A DNA stretch of 64,000 bases. Source: Blastococcus litoris (lineage in GTDB: Bacteria > Actinomycetota > Actinomycetes > Mycobacteriales > Geodermatophilaceae). The translations under genes were made by a program, and so were the position numbers. The DNA lies in contig NZ_QCZF01000002.1 of NCBI RefSeq assembly GCF_003075095.1, forward strand, positions 186,001-250,000, written 5' to 3'. Under the pieces are notes generated by a model, which did no database searches, was not told the origin of the DNA, and was given only the letters and a program-made list of their open reading frames with translations. This document shows positions 1 through 7,244 of the stretch, piece by piece (the first letter of the stretch is position 1; the number at the start of each line of letters is the position of its first letter).

Positions 1-875
1 GGGTCTACGCCGGCCGGGCCGACGAGCTGTCGCTGGCGGCGACGATGCCGGCCCTGGCCGCTCACCTGCCCGGAGCCGGCTCGGTGCTCGCCGCCGCGGC
101 CGCCTCGCGGGACGCGGGCACGCGCAGCCGCGGCGACGCCGACGGGCCCGTCTTCGCCACGGTCGCCGACGGCATCGGGGCGTTGCCGGGCGCCCTGGTC
201 GCCGCGGCCCGGGCCGAGGTCCGCCTCCGGACCCCGGCGCACGCCCTCCGCCGGACGGCGTCGGGCTTCGAGCTCTCCATCGGCCCGGCAGCGGCACCGG
301 AGCTGCTGACCGCGGACGCCGTGCTGGTGACCGCGCCCGCGCAGAAGGCCGCCCGGCTGCTCGGCGAGGTGGCGCCCGGCGCGGTCGAGCCGCTGCAGGG
401 CATCCCGTACGCCTCGATGGCCGTCGTCGCGATGGCGTTCCCCGCACAGGACGTCGACGCGGGGTCGGGGTTGCTCGTGCCTCCCGTGACCGGCCGCCTC
501 GTGAAGGGCGTGACCGTGTCGTCTGCCAAGTGGCCGCACCTCGGTGGGGGAGACGCGCTGCTGGTGCGCTCCTCGGTCGGCCGGTTCCGCGACGAGTCGG
601 AGCTGCAGCGCTCCGACGAGGACCTGACCCGCGCCGTGGTCGCCGATGTCGCCGAGCTGCTCGACCTCGACCGGCCCGAGCCGGTGGAGACCCGCCTCGT
701 GCGCTGGGGCGGCGGGCTGCCGCAGTACCTGGTCGGGCACCCGGCCCGGGTGGACGCCGTCCGTGCCGCCGTCAGCGACGTGCCCGGTCTGGCCGTCGCG
801 GGGGCGGCCTTCCGAGGGGTCGGGGTGCCGGCGTGCATCCGCGACGCCCACCACGCGCTGGAGGCCCTGCTCTAG
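1..875 (+). CDS. hemG: Protoporphyrinogen/coproporphyrinogen III oxidase, C-terminal part
   Basis: The reading frame is open from the window edge (first full codon at base 3), so the N-terminus with the FAD-binding motif lies outside. The visible part begins with a VYAGRADELSLAATMP stretch typical of HemY/CgoX flavoproteins and ends with the family's C-terminal GVGVPACIRDAHHALEALL, where the FAD domain closes. In actinobacteria this enzyme oxidises coproporphyrinogen III to coproporphyrin III at the membrane, upstream of ferrochelatase and HemQ. The hemQ gene lies 4.4 kb downstream on the same strand, which supports the coproporphyrin-dependent route. Its stop codon overlaps the stop of the convergent regulator gene in a CTAG. 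Family call is firm; substrate is inferred from the pathway. Confidence 0.88.
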   Translation, partial: VYAGRADELSLAATMPALAAHLPGAGSVLAAAAASRDAGTRSRGDADGPVFATVADGIGALPGALVAAARAEVRLRTPAHALRRTASGFELSIGPAAAPELLTADAVLVTAPAQKAARLLGEVAPGAVEPLQGIPYASMAVVAMAFPAQDVDAGSGLLVPPVTGRLVKGVTVSSAKWPHLGGGDALLVRSSVGRFRDESELQRSDEDLTRAVVADVAELLDLDRPEPVETRLVRWGGGLPQYLVGHPARVDAVRAAVSDVPGLAVAGAAFRGVGVPACIRDAHHALEALL

Positions 876-3679
876 GGCGCGACCGTGCGCGTGGCGATCT
901 GCGTGCGGTTGGCCAGCCCCAGCTTCGTCAGGATGTTGCGCACGTGGGTCTCCACCGTCCGCGCCGACAGGAACAGCCGCTCGGCGATCTGCCGGTTGGT
1001 GAGCCCGGCGGAGACCAGGCCGGCGATCTCCCGCTCGCGGACCGTGAGCGGGTCCGCGGCCCGTGCCGCCCGCCCGGCCCGGTCGAGCAGCTCGGCTGAC
1101 CTGCGCTGCGGTCCCGGCATGCCCAGCCGGCGGGCCTCGGCCAGTGCCGGGCGCGCGAGCTCGGCCGCCCGGGCCGCGTCACCCGCCCGGCCGCGCGCCA
1201 GCAGCGCCGCCGCGAGCCCGAGGCGGTCGTGCACCGCGGCGGGACGGGCCCCGGTCCGGGTGTCCACGCGCAGCGCCTCCTCGAAGTGGCCGACGGCCTC
1301 GTCCCACTCCTCGCGCACCGCGGCGAGCCGGCCGAGCAGCACCACCATCGAGCCGCAGCAGTAGACGCCGGCGCCGGCGGCGTCCCACGCGTACCCGCCG
1401 ATGATCCTCGCGAGCTCGCCCGCGGTCTCGACGTCGCCGAACGCCTCGACCAGCGGCACGAGGGTCTCGGCCACGCCGGCGGACCCGACGAAGTCGGGGT
1501 CGGACATCCGCGGCCGCAGCTGCTCGTACCGGCCCGCCGCCTCGTCGCGCTCGCCGGCGACCAGCGCCACCACCGCGCGGCTGGCCTGCACGATCGGCAC
1601 CTCGTCGGCCAGCTGGAGCAGCCGGACCGGTGAGCTGTCCAGCTCCTGCCCCTGCCCGGTCACCAGCGCGTGCTGGTACAGGAAGGCCCCGGACATGCCG
1701 GCGGCCGAGATGTCCTGGGTCAGCTCCGTCTCGCCGACGACCCGGGCCTCCTCGTTGAGGGCGAGCGCCTCGGGGAACCGCCCGTAGAGCGCCGCCACCG
1801 ACGCTCGGAGCCGCAGGTCGTGCCACCGGATCATCGGCAGACGCGTACGGGCGGCCAGCGCCGTCACCCGTGCCAGCTCGTCGTCGACGGTGGCCGTGTC
1901 GCCGCCCTCGAGCGCCGCGTCGATCCGCCACTTCGCACCCCACAGCTCGGCCAGCGGCTGTCCGGTCTCGGCAGCGTGCTCGATCGCGAGCAGTCCCAGG
2001 CGCATCCGCTCCGCCCGGCCGAGGACGGCGGGCTGCCCCTTCATCCGGGCCCGGACGGCGTCGACGACGGCCTGGGGGTCACCGCTCTCCTCGGCGAGCG
2101 CGAGGGCCTCGGCCGACCGCGCGGCCGAGGCGCTGACCCGTCCCGCGTCCGCCAGCACCGAGGCCGACTGGGCGAGCAGGCGGGCCCGGACCGCGGGCCG
2201 GCCGGCGAGCGAGGGATCGGCCAGCGCCCGCTCGCACATCCGCAGCACCGCCGGCGGGAACCCGGGCGCGGCGACGTCCTGCACGGCGAGCGCCGCGGGG
2301 GCGAGCAGGTCGTCGCGGCCGCACGCCGCCGCGAGGTCGGAGGCGGTGCAGGCGTGCTCCAGGCTCTCGCGGGAGCGCCCCGCCCGGAACTCCGCCGTGG
2401 CCAGCTCCAGCAGGAGTTCCGCCCGGTCGGGGGCGTCCTGCCCGGCCCGGTCGGCGGCGGACAGCGCCATCGCGAGGAACCCGGCCGCCTCGTCGAACGC
2501 GAGCGAGCGGGTGGCCGAGCCCGCCGCGCGGCGGGCCCACGAGGCGGCACGCAGCAGCGTCGTCCGCTCCGCGACGGCCCGCAGCCAGTGGCCGGCGACC
2601 AGGCCCGCCGTGCCGTCGTCCTCCTGGGCCAGCTGCTCCAGGGCCTCGGCGGCGCGGCGGTGCAGCTCCTCGCGCGCGCTGGGGGAGAGGTCGGCGTAGA
2701 TGGCGTCGCGCACCACCGCGTGGGCGAAGCGCCGCCGCCCCGGGACGTCGGGCACCGCGGTCAGGACACCGGCCCGCACGGCGACGTCCAGCCCGTGGCG
2801 GACCTCCGCCACCTGCCGCCCGGTCACGAGGGCGAGCCGTCCGGCGTCGACCTCCTCGCCCAGGACGGCGGCGGTGTCGAGCAGGTCGAGGACCGGCGGG
2901 GGCAGCTCGGTGAGCGTCGTGCGCACGAGCCCGCGCAGGGCCGCGTCGCCGTCGCCGCCGGCCGTCGCGGACGCCCGGGCGACGGCGCGCAGGTACAGCG
3001 GGTTGCCGCCGCTGCGGTGGTAGGCCGTCCGCACCGCCTCCGCCGGGGCGCCCGGCAGGAACGCCGCCACGTCGTCCTCGCCCAGCGGCGCCAGGGGAAC
3101 GCTGCGCGTGCTCGGCCAGCGCAGCAGGTCGGGCAGTGCGGCGTCCAGGGCGCGGCGGCCCGCCCCGCCGGACGGATCGCGGTAGGTGCCGACGACCAGC
3201 AGGCGGGACCGCTGCAGCTCGCCGGCGAGGTGGCGGAGCAGCCGCAGCGACGTCTCGTCGGCCCAGTGCAGGTCCTCCAGGACGACGACCAGCCCCTCGG
3301 GTCCCGCCGTGTCGACGAGCGCCTCGACGGCCGTCGCGACCAGCCGGAACCTGGCGGCCTCCGGGTCGCGCGACGCAGCCGAGCCCGTCTCCCACCCCGA
3401 GACGGCCGCCCGGACGTCCGGCAGCGTGCGCGCCACCCTCCGCCACGGCCACAGCGGCGGGGCACCCGGATCGTCCACGCACCGCCCCCACGCCACGGCC
3501 GGCGCGCCGCCCACCGCTTCCTCGACCGTGCGGGTCTTGCCGATGCCGGCCGGGCCGGAGAGCAGGAGGAGGCCGCCGCGGCCGGCCCCGGCCGCGGCGA
3601 TGCCCGCCGTGAGCTCGGCGAGCTCGGCGGTCCGGCCGACGAAGGGGGCGCCGTCGGGAGGCGCGGGGGCGGGCGCCAC
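872..3679 (-). CDS. LuxR-family transcriptional regulator of the LAL type (AAA ATPase)
   Basis: A 935-residue protein starting at GTG 3679. It opens with PFVGRTAELAEL, then a Walker A motif GPAGIGKT (about residues 42-49) and a Walker B VVVLEDLHWADE (about 131-142), followed by a long alpha-helical TPR-like middle. It ends in a LuxR helix-turn-helix (last 60 residues, LTVREREIAGLVSAGLTNRQ...). LAL proteins are large ATP-binding regulators whose ligand is usually unknown. A longer frame runs to 4150, but that extension is antisense to the next gene and lacks family similarity. The start sits 6 bases after a GATACT -10-like hexamer, so the transcript may be leaderless. It lies between hemG and hemQ without an evident haem role. 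Confidence 0.9.
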   Translation of the reverse strand: MAPAPAPPDGAPFVGRTAELAELTAGIAAAGAGRGGLLLLSGPAGIGKTRTVEEAVGGAPAVAWGRCVDDPGAPPLWPWRRVARTLPDVRAAVSGWETGSAASRDPEAARFRLVATAVEALVDTAGPEGLVVVLEDLHWADETSLRLLRHLAGELQRSRLLVVGTYRDPSGGAGRRALDAALPDLLRWPSTRSVPLAPLGEDDVAAFLPGAPAEAVRTAYHRSGGNPLYLRAVARASATAGGDGDAALRGLVRTTLTELPPPVLDLLDTAAVLGEEVDAGRLALVTGRQVAEVRHGLDVAVRAGVLTAVPDVPGRRRFAHAVVRDAIYADLSPSAREELHRRAAEALEQLAQEDDGTAGLVAGHWLRAVAERTTLLRAASWARRAAGSATRSLAFDEAAGFLAMALSAADRAGQDAPDRAELLLELATAEFRAGRSRESLEHACTASDLAAACGRDDLLAPAALAVQDVAAPGFPPAVLRMCERALADPSLAGRPAVRARLLAQSASVLADAGRVSASAARSAEALALAEESGDPQAVVDAVRARMKGQPAVLGRAERMRLGLLAIEHAAETGQPLAELWGAKWRIDAALEGGDTATVDDELARVTALAARTRLPMIRWHDLRLRASVAALYGRFPEALALNEEARVVGETELTQDISAAGMSGAFLYQHALVTGQGQELDSSPVRLLQLADEVPIVQASRAVVALVAGERDEAAGRYEQLRPRMSDPDFVGSAGVAETLVPLVEAFGDVETAGELARIIGGYAWDAAGAGVYCCGSMVVLLGRLAAVREEWDEAVGHFEEALRVDTRTGARPAAVHDRLGLAAALLARGRAGDAARAAELARPALAEARRLGMPGPQRRSAELLDRAGRAARAADPLTVREREIAGLVSAGLTNRQIAERLFLSARTVETHVRNILTKLGLANRTQIATRTVAP

Positions 3680-3685
3680 GGCGCG

Positions 3686-3691
3686 CAGTAT
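3686..3691 (-). promoter_or_regulatory. Putative -10 element of the LAL regulator (leaderless start)
   Basis: On the minus strand the hexamer GATACT lies 6 bases before the GTG start at 3679, and no Shine-Dalgarno sequence is visible. This arrangement is common for leaderless actinobacterial transcripts. The -35 element is not clear. Confidence 0.35.
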
Positions 3692-3829
3692 CCCCGTCCG
3701 CGGACGTCCTGCGTACCGACTTCTCAGTGCTGCGGACCCGTGGTTCCACGGATGTCCGGAGGACGGCGCCGCCGGATGGTCGTCCGCACCGGGACCGGGA
3801 CGGCCGGTCCCCGACGGGAGGAGCACCCC

Positions 3830-4384
3830 GTGCGCGCCACCATCCACTCCTACCGGCGTCCTCCGGGCGCCGGAACCGATCCCGCCGGGATCCTGCGCGC
3901 CGTCGTGGCCGACGGCGCCGAGCCGGCGGGCGCCGTCGTCGTCGAGCACCTGTCCGGCGACGAGGGCACCGTCGTCGCGTTCTGGCCGGACGAGGCGGAG
4001 CGCCCCGGGCGGGTCCACGACCTCGTCGACGGGTTCGACGGCGCCGCCGCCGGCCGGACCCCGCTGTTCGCCCAGCTGACCTGGCTCAACGGTGCGGGTG
4101 ACCCCGACGTCGCCCGGGCCGCCGAGCGCGGCGGACGCGAGCGGATCCACCCGGTCGTGCGGGACGTGGACGGGCTGGTCGGCGTCCAGGTGTTCCGCTC
4201 GCCCGACGACCGGATCGTCGTCCTCGGGCTGGCCACCGGGGTCGAGACCCTCACCGAGGTGCGTGACCGCATCGCGTCCACCCCGCTGCTGCCCGGCGAG
4301 GACCCGGCGCTGCTGCCGGGACCCGACCGCACCGAGCTCGGCCGGGTCCTCCGCGCCGACGTCCCGACGGCGGTGCGGTCGTGA
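3830..4384 (+). CDS. Conserved hypothetical protein
   Basis: A 184-residue protein starting at GTG 3830, with GGGAGGAG a few bases upstream. I do not recognise a named family. The sequence has alternating strand/helix segments (AGAVVVEHLSGDEGTVVAFW; VVRDVDGLVGVQVFRSPDD) that loosely recall two copies of a dimeric alpha-beta barrel (ABM-like) fold; that is a guess. It has no signal peptide or membrane segment. The stop overlaps the start of the YceI gene (GTGA), so the two are probably translated together. It is transcribed divergently from the LAL regulator and could be one of its targets. Confidence 0.75.
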   Translation: MRATIHSYRRPPGAGTDPAGILRAVVADGAEPAGAVVVEHLSGDEGTVVAFWPDEAERPGRVHDLVDGFDGAAAGRTPLFAQLTWLNGAGDPDVARAAERGGRERIHPVVRDVDGLVGVQVFRSPDDRIVVLGLATGVETLTEVRDRIASTPLLPGEDPALLPGPDRTELGRVLRADVPTAVRS

Positions 4385-4908
4385 CCGCGCAGCTGCGGGC
4401 GTCGGGCGTGGCCGCCGGCGTCTGGATCGTGTCGGACAGCCGCACCCGCGTCACCTTCGCCGTCCGCAACCTCGGCAAGCCCGTGCGGGGCGCCGTCACG
4501 TGCGGCTGGGGTGAGGTCGAGGTGGGCGGGTCGTCGGACCCCGTGCGGATCATCGCCGAGCTGGACCTGGGCAGCATCGACACCGGGATCGCCCGCCGGG
4601 ACGCCGACCTGCGCAAGCCCGGCCTCCTGGACATCGACCGGCACCCCACGATGACCTGGACCTGCGCCAGCTTCGCGCCGGACGGCGAGGGCCGGTGGGT
4701 CGCCGACGGGGTCGTCCACGTGCGGGGCACCTCCGCGCCGCTCCGGGTGAGCGCCACCGCGGAGCCGCAGCCGGACGGTTGGCTGCGCATCCGGGGGACC
4801 GCCACGCTCGACCGGACGGCGGTGGGCATCCGGGCGCCGCGCTTCCTCATCGGCCGGATCGTGGAGATCGACGTCGACGCGTGGCTGAGCCGCCGCTGCC
4901 CCGGGTGA
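4381..4908 (+). CDS. YceI family protein
   Basis: A 175-residue protein with the YceI pattern: [20 protein letters not shown] at the N-terminus, a central [29 protein letters not shown], and a C-terminal [24 protein letters not shown] strand. YceI proteins are lipocalin-like barrels that bind isoprenoid-type amphiphiles in some bacteria. This copy has no signal peptide, so it is probably cytosolic, as is usual in actinobacteria. The GTG start overlaps the previous stop codon by one base step (GTGA), giving a two-gene operon. The true ligand is unknown. Confidence 0.85.
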   Translation: MTAQLRASGVAAGVWIVSDSRTRVTFAVRNLGKPVRGAVTCGWGEVEVGGSSDPVRIIAELDLGSIDTGIARRDADLRKPGLLDIDRHPTMTWTCASFAPDGEGRWVADGVVHVRGTSAPLRVSATAEPQPDGWLRIRGTATLDRTAVGIRAPRFLIGRIVEIDVDAWLSRRCPG

Positions 4909-4980
4909 GACCGGGTCCGGGGTGGCCCACACCACCACGGGCTCGGGCATCCGGGAGGGGGCCGCGGTGTTGGGGGAGGC

Positions 4981-5139
4981 GTGAGTTCCACGCACCACCT
5001 GAACCAGATCCCTGTCCAGTTCTCCCGCCACGTCCGCTGCCTGCGCCACCACGTGTGGATGGCCGCCTGCGACGACTGCCGCGACGCCCGCACCGCACGG
5101 CTGGAGCGCGAACGGGAGACGAGCCGGACGGCGGGCTGA
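4981..5139 (+). CDS. Possible small cysteine-containing protein
   Basis: A 52-codon frame starting GTG and read as [20 protein letters not shown] followed by [25 protein letters not shown]. It has three cysteines, two in a CDDC pair, and several histidines, reminiscent of a small metal-binding knuckle, then a charged helix. GGGGGAGG lies in front, but only one base from the GTG, which is closer than ideal; an ATG at codon 27 is an alternative. It lies between the YceI gene and a strong terminator, ahead of hemQ. Coding status is uncertain. Confidence 0.4.
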   Translation: MSSTHHLNQIPVQFSRHVRCLRHHVWMAACDDCRDARTARLERERETSRTAG

Positions 5140-5167
5140 CCCGCCGTCCGTCCACCGCGCCACCTCA

Positions 5168-5196
5168 GGCCCTTCCCGACCGGCTCGGGAAGGGCC
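5168..5196 (+). terminator. Stem-loop terminator after the YceI operon
   Basis: A perfect 12-bp inverted repeat (GGCCCTTCCCGA with its complement) around a 5-base loop. No T-tract follows, as is usual in high-GC actinobacteria. It ends the operon 62 bases before hemQ. Confidence 0.75.
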
Positions 5197-5258
5197 GTCG
5201 CGCGTCCGGGCCCCGAGGGTGTGCCCGGGCACACCGCCGGGGCGAGGACAATGGGGGC

Positions 5259-6002
5259 ATGAGCGAGCAGCAGACCGCGGAGCAGGCCGACCAGCAGGCC
5301 GAGCAGCGCAGCATCGGCAAGCGGGCGAACGAGCTCAACGCCACCATCCGCTACACCATGTGGTCGGTGTTCCGGCTCGCCCGGCCCCTGGCGGACGACG
5401 CCCGGACCGCGGCCGCCGACGAGCTGTCCGCGCTGGTCGAGGAGCTCGCCGGCAAGGACGTCGTCGTGCGGGGCACCTACGACGTGGCGGGTTTCCGCGC
5501 CGACGCCGACGTCATGGTCTGGTGGCACGCGTCCTCGGCCGAGGCACTGCAGGAGGCCTACACGCGGTTGCGCCGCACGACGGTGGGCCGGCACCTCGAC
5601 CCGGTGTGGTCGCAGATGGCGCTGCACCGGCCGGCCGAGTTCAACCGCAGCCACATCCCGGCGTTCCTCGCCGACGAGGAGCCGCGCCAGTTCGTCTGCG
5701 TCTACCCGTTCGTGCGCTCCTACGAGTGGTACCTGCTCCCCGACGAGGAGCGGCGCGACATGCTCAAGGAGCACGGGATGCAGGCGCGCCCGTACCCGGA
5801 CGTGCGGGCGAACACCGTCGCCGCGTTCGCGCTGGGCGACTACGAGTGGATGCTCGCGTTCGAGGCCGACGAGCTGCACCGCATCGTCGACCTCATGCGC
5901 GACCTGCGGGCCAGCCGGGCCCGGCGGCACGTCCGCGAGGAGGTGCCGTTCTACACCGGCGTCCGCAAGCCGATCGCCGAGCTGGTGCAGAGCCTGGCCT
6001 AG
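5259..6002 (+). CDS. hemQ: Coproheme decarboxylase (chlorite dismutase-like)
   Basis: A 247-residue member of the chlorite dismutase family. HemQ/ChdC converts coproheme III to haem b with hydrogen peroxide, the last step of the coproporphyrin-dependent pathway. Visible features are YTMWSVFR (32-39), the [10 protein letters not shown] strand (84-93), the [13 protein letters not shown] segment (149-161) holding tyrosines of the type used in radical decarboxylation, and His172 in KEHG as the likely proximal haem ligand. The N-terminus is a Gln/Glu-rich tail of about 18 residues. A GACAAT -10-like hexamer ends 6 bases before the ATG and no ribosome site is seen, suggesting a leaderless mRNA. With hemG and msrB nearby, the order matches the hem locus of mycobacteria. 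Confidence 0.95.
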   Translation: MSEQQTAEQADQQAEQRSIGKRANELNATIRYTMWSVFRLARPLADDARTAAADELSALVEELAGKDVVVRGTYDVAGFRADADVMVWWHASSAEALQEAYTRLRRTTVGRHLDPVWSQMALHRPAEFNRSHIPAFLADEEPRQFVCVYPFVRSYEWYLLPDEERRDMLKEHGMQARPYPDVRANTVAAFALGDYEWMLAFEADELHRIVDLMRDLRASRARRHVREEVPFYTGVRKPIAELVQSLA

Positions 6003-6009
6003 GAACACG

Positions 6010-6050
6010 ACATCCCGCGTCGTGGGCCCGGAGGTCCCGACGCGGGATGT
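6010..6050. terminator. Bidirectional terminator between hemQ and msrB
   Basis: A 13-bp perfect inverted repeat (ACATCCCGCGTCG and its complement at 6038-6050) with a 15-base loop, placed just past the hemQ stop and before the convergent msrB stop. Confidence 0.75.
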
Positions 6051-6105
6051 GCAGCGGCTCAGCGGAGCGGGGGGACGGCACCCGGCCGCGGTGTGATCCG
6101 GAGGA

Positions 6106-6531
6106 TCACGACGTCGTAGCCGGCTGCAACCTGATGGAGACGCTGTTGATGCAGTAGCGGTCGCCGGTGGGCGTCTGCGGGGCGTCGTCGAACAGGTGGC
6201 CCAGGTGGCTGTGGCAGGTCCCGCACAGCACCTCGGTGCGCACCATCCCGTAGCTGCGGTCCTCGCGCAGGACCACGTTGTCCTCGGCAGAGGCCTCGTA
6301 GAACGAGGGCCAGCCGCAATGCGAGTCGAACTTCGTCTCCGACCGGAACAGCTCGGCGCCGCAGGCACGGCACTCGTAGACGCCGACCGTCTTGGTGTCG
6401 ACGTACTCACCGGTCCAGGCCCGCTCGGTCCCCGCCTGGCGGAGCACCGCGTACTCCTCGGGCGTGAGCTGGGCCCGCCACTCCTCGTCGGTCTTCTGCA
6501 CCTTCGGCTGCTGCGAAGCGGACGTCGTCAT
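6106..6531 (-). CDS. msrB: Peptide-methionine (R)-S-oxide reductase
   Basis: A 141-residue MsrB. It has the two zinc CxxC pairs (CRAC and CGTC), the HCGWPSF substrate-site motif, GHLFDD, and the catalytic cysteine in RYCINSVSIR near the C-terminus. It reduces methionine-R-sulfoxide in oxidised proteins. ATG 6531 is chosen over an upstream in-frame ATG because GGAGG sits just before it and a TACCGT -10-like hexamer lies right upstream. The gene converges on hemQ across a shared terminator; this neighbourhood is conserved in actinobacteria. Confidence 0.95.
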   Translation of the reverse strand: MTTSASQQPKVQKTDEEWRAQLTPEEYAVLRQAGTERAWTGEYVDTKTVGVYECRACGAELFRSETKFDSHCGWPSFYEASAEDNVVLREDRSYGMVRTEVLCGTCHSHLGHLFDDAPQTPTGDRYCINSVSIRLQPATTS

Positions 6532-6587
6532 GCCTCCACGGTACGAGGGGCCCGCCACGTCGGACGGCAGAGTCCTGCCCGCCGGGA

Positions 6588-7244
6588 TCAGCGGCCGAGG
6601 CCGGCCTCGCGTGCCCGCACGATCGCCTGCGCCCGGTCGGTGACCTGCAACTTCGTCAGCACGTTCGACACGTTGTTCCGCACCGTCTTCGGCGACAGGT
6701 AGAGGGCCGCGGCGATCTGGGCGTTCGAGCGACCGGCGGCGACGAGGTCGAGCACCTCCCTCTCACGGGCCGTCAGCTGCGGGAAGGCCGTCTCCGGTCC
6801 CGCCGGGCCGGCGGCGAAGAACTCGGCGATGCGCCGGGCGAGCGCCGCACCGAAGACCGCGCCGCCGCCGGCGACCGTGGTGATCGCGCGGACCACCTCC
6901 TCCTGGTCGGCGCCCTTCAGGAGGTAGCCGCGGGCACCCGCGCGGACCGCGGCGAACACCGTGCCGTCGTCCTCGCTCATGGTCAGGACGACGACACCCA
7001 CCGACGGCGAGGCGGTCGTGATGCGACGGGTCGCCTCGATGCCGTCGATGCCCGGCATCTGCACGTCCATGACGACGACGTCGGGCTGCTCCTCGAGCGC
7101 CACCGCGACCGCCGCCTCCCCGTCGGCGGCGGTGCCGACCACCGCCATGCCCGGGACCGAGCCGAGCAGCATGGCCAGGCCGTCGCGGTACACCGGGTGG
7201 TCGTCGACGACGACCACCCGCAGCGGCTCTTCCGGTGTGCTCAC
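6588..7244 (-). CDS. NarL/LuxR-type response regulator
   Basis: A 218-residue regulator. The receiver domain (about 1-125) has the acidic pair VVVDDHP, the phospho-acceptor Asp in VVVMDVQMPGIDG, and the conserved Lys in GYLLKGADQEE. The C-terminal LuxR HTH is LTAREREVLDLVAAGRSNAQIAAALYLS. GTG 7244 overlaps the stop codon of the upstream kinase gene (GTGA), so the pair is translationally coupled. Partner: the sensor kinase at 7241-9361. Target genes are unknown; the divergent membrane-protein gene at 9536 is a candidate. Confidence 0.93.
   Translation of the reverse strand: MSTPEEPLRVVVVDDHPVYRDGLAMLLGSVPGMAVVGTAADGEAAVAVALEEQPDVVVMDVQMPGIDGIEATRRITTASPSVGVVVLTMSEDDGTVFAAVRAGARGYLLKGADQEEVVRAITTVAGGGAVFGAALARRIAEFFAAGPAGPETAFPQLTAREREVLDLVAAGRSNAQIAAALYLSPKTVRNNVSNVLTKLQVTDRAQAIVRAREAGLGR

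Noticed and set aside
1670-3829. Long plus-strand frame leading into the 3830 gene
   Set aside because: Sequence is complementary to the LAL regulator and has Arg/Gly/Pro-biased composition; only the part from 3830 looks like protein.
3680-4150. Upstream extension of the LAL regulator to 4150
   Set aside because: The added part has no family similarity and is antisense to the 3830 gene; GTG 3679 places the conserved FVGR motif at the start.
4251-6410. A 719-codon open frame on the minus strand across YceI and hemQ
   Set aside because: It is antisense to well-recognised genes, Arg/Pro-rich, and without motifs; a high-GC artefact.
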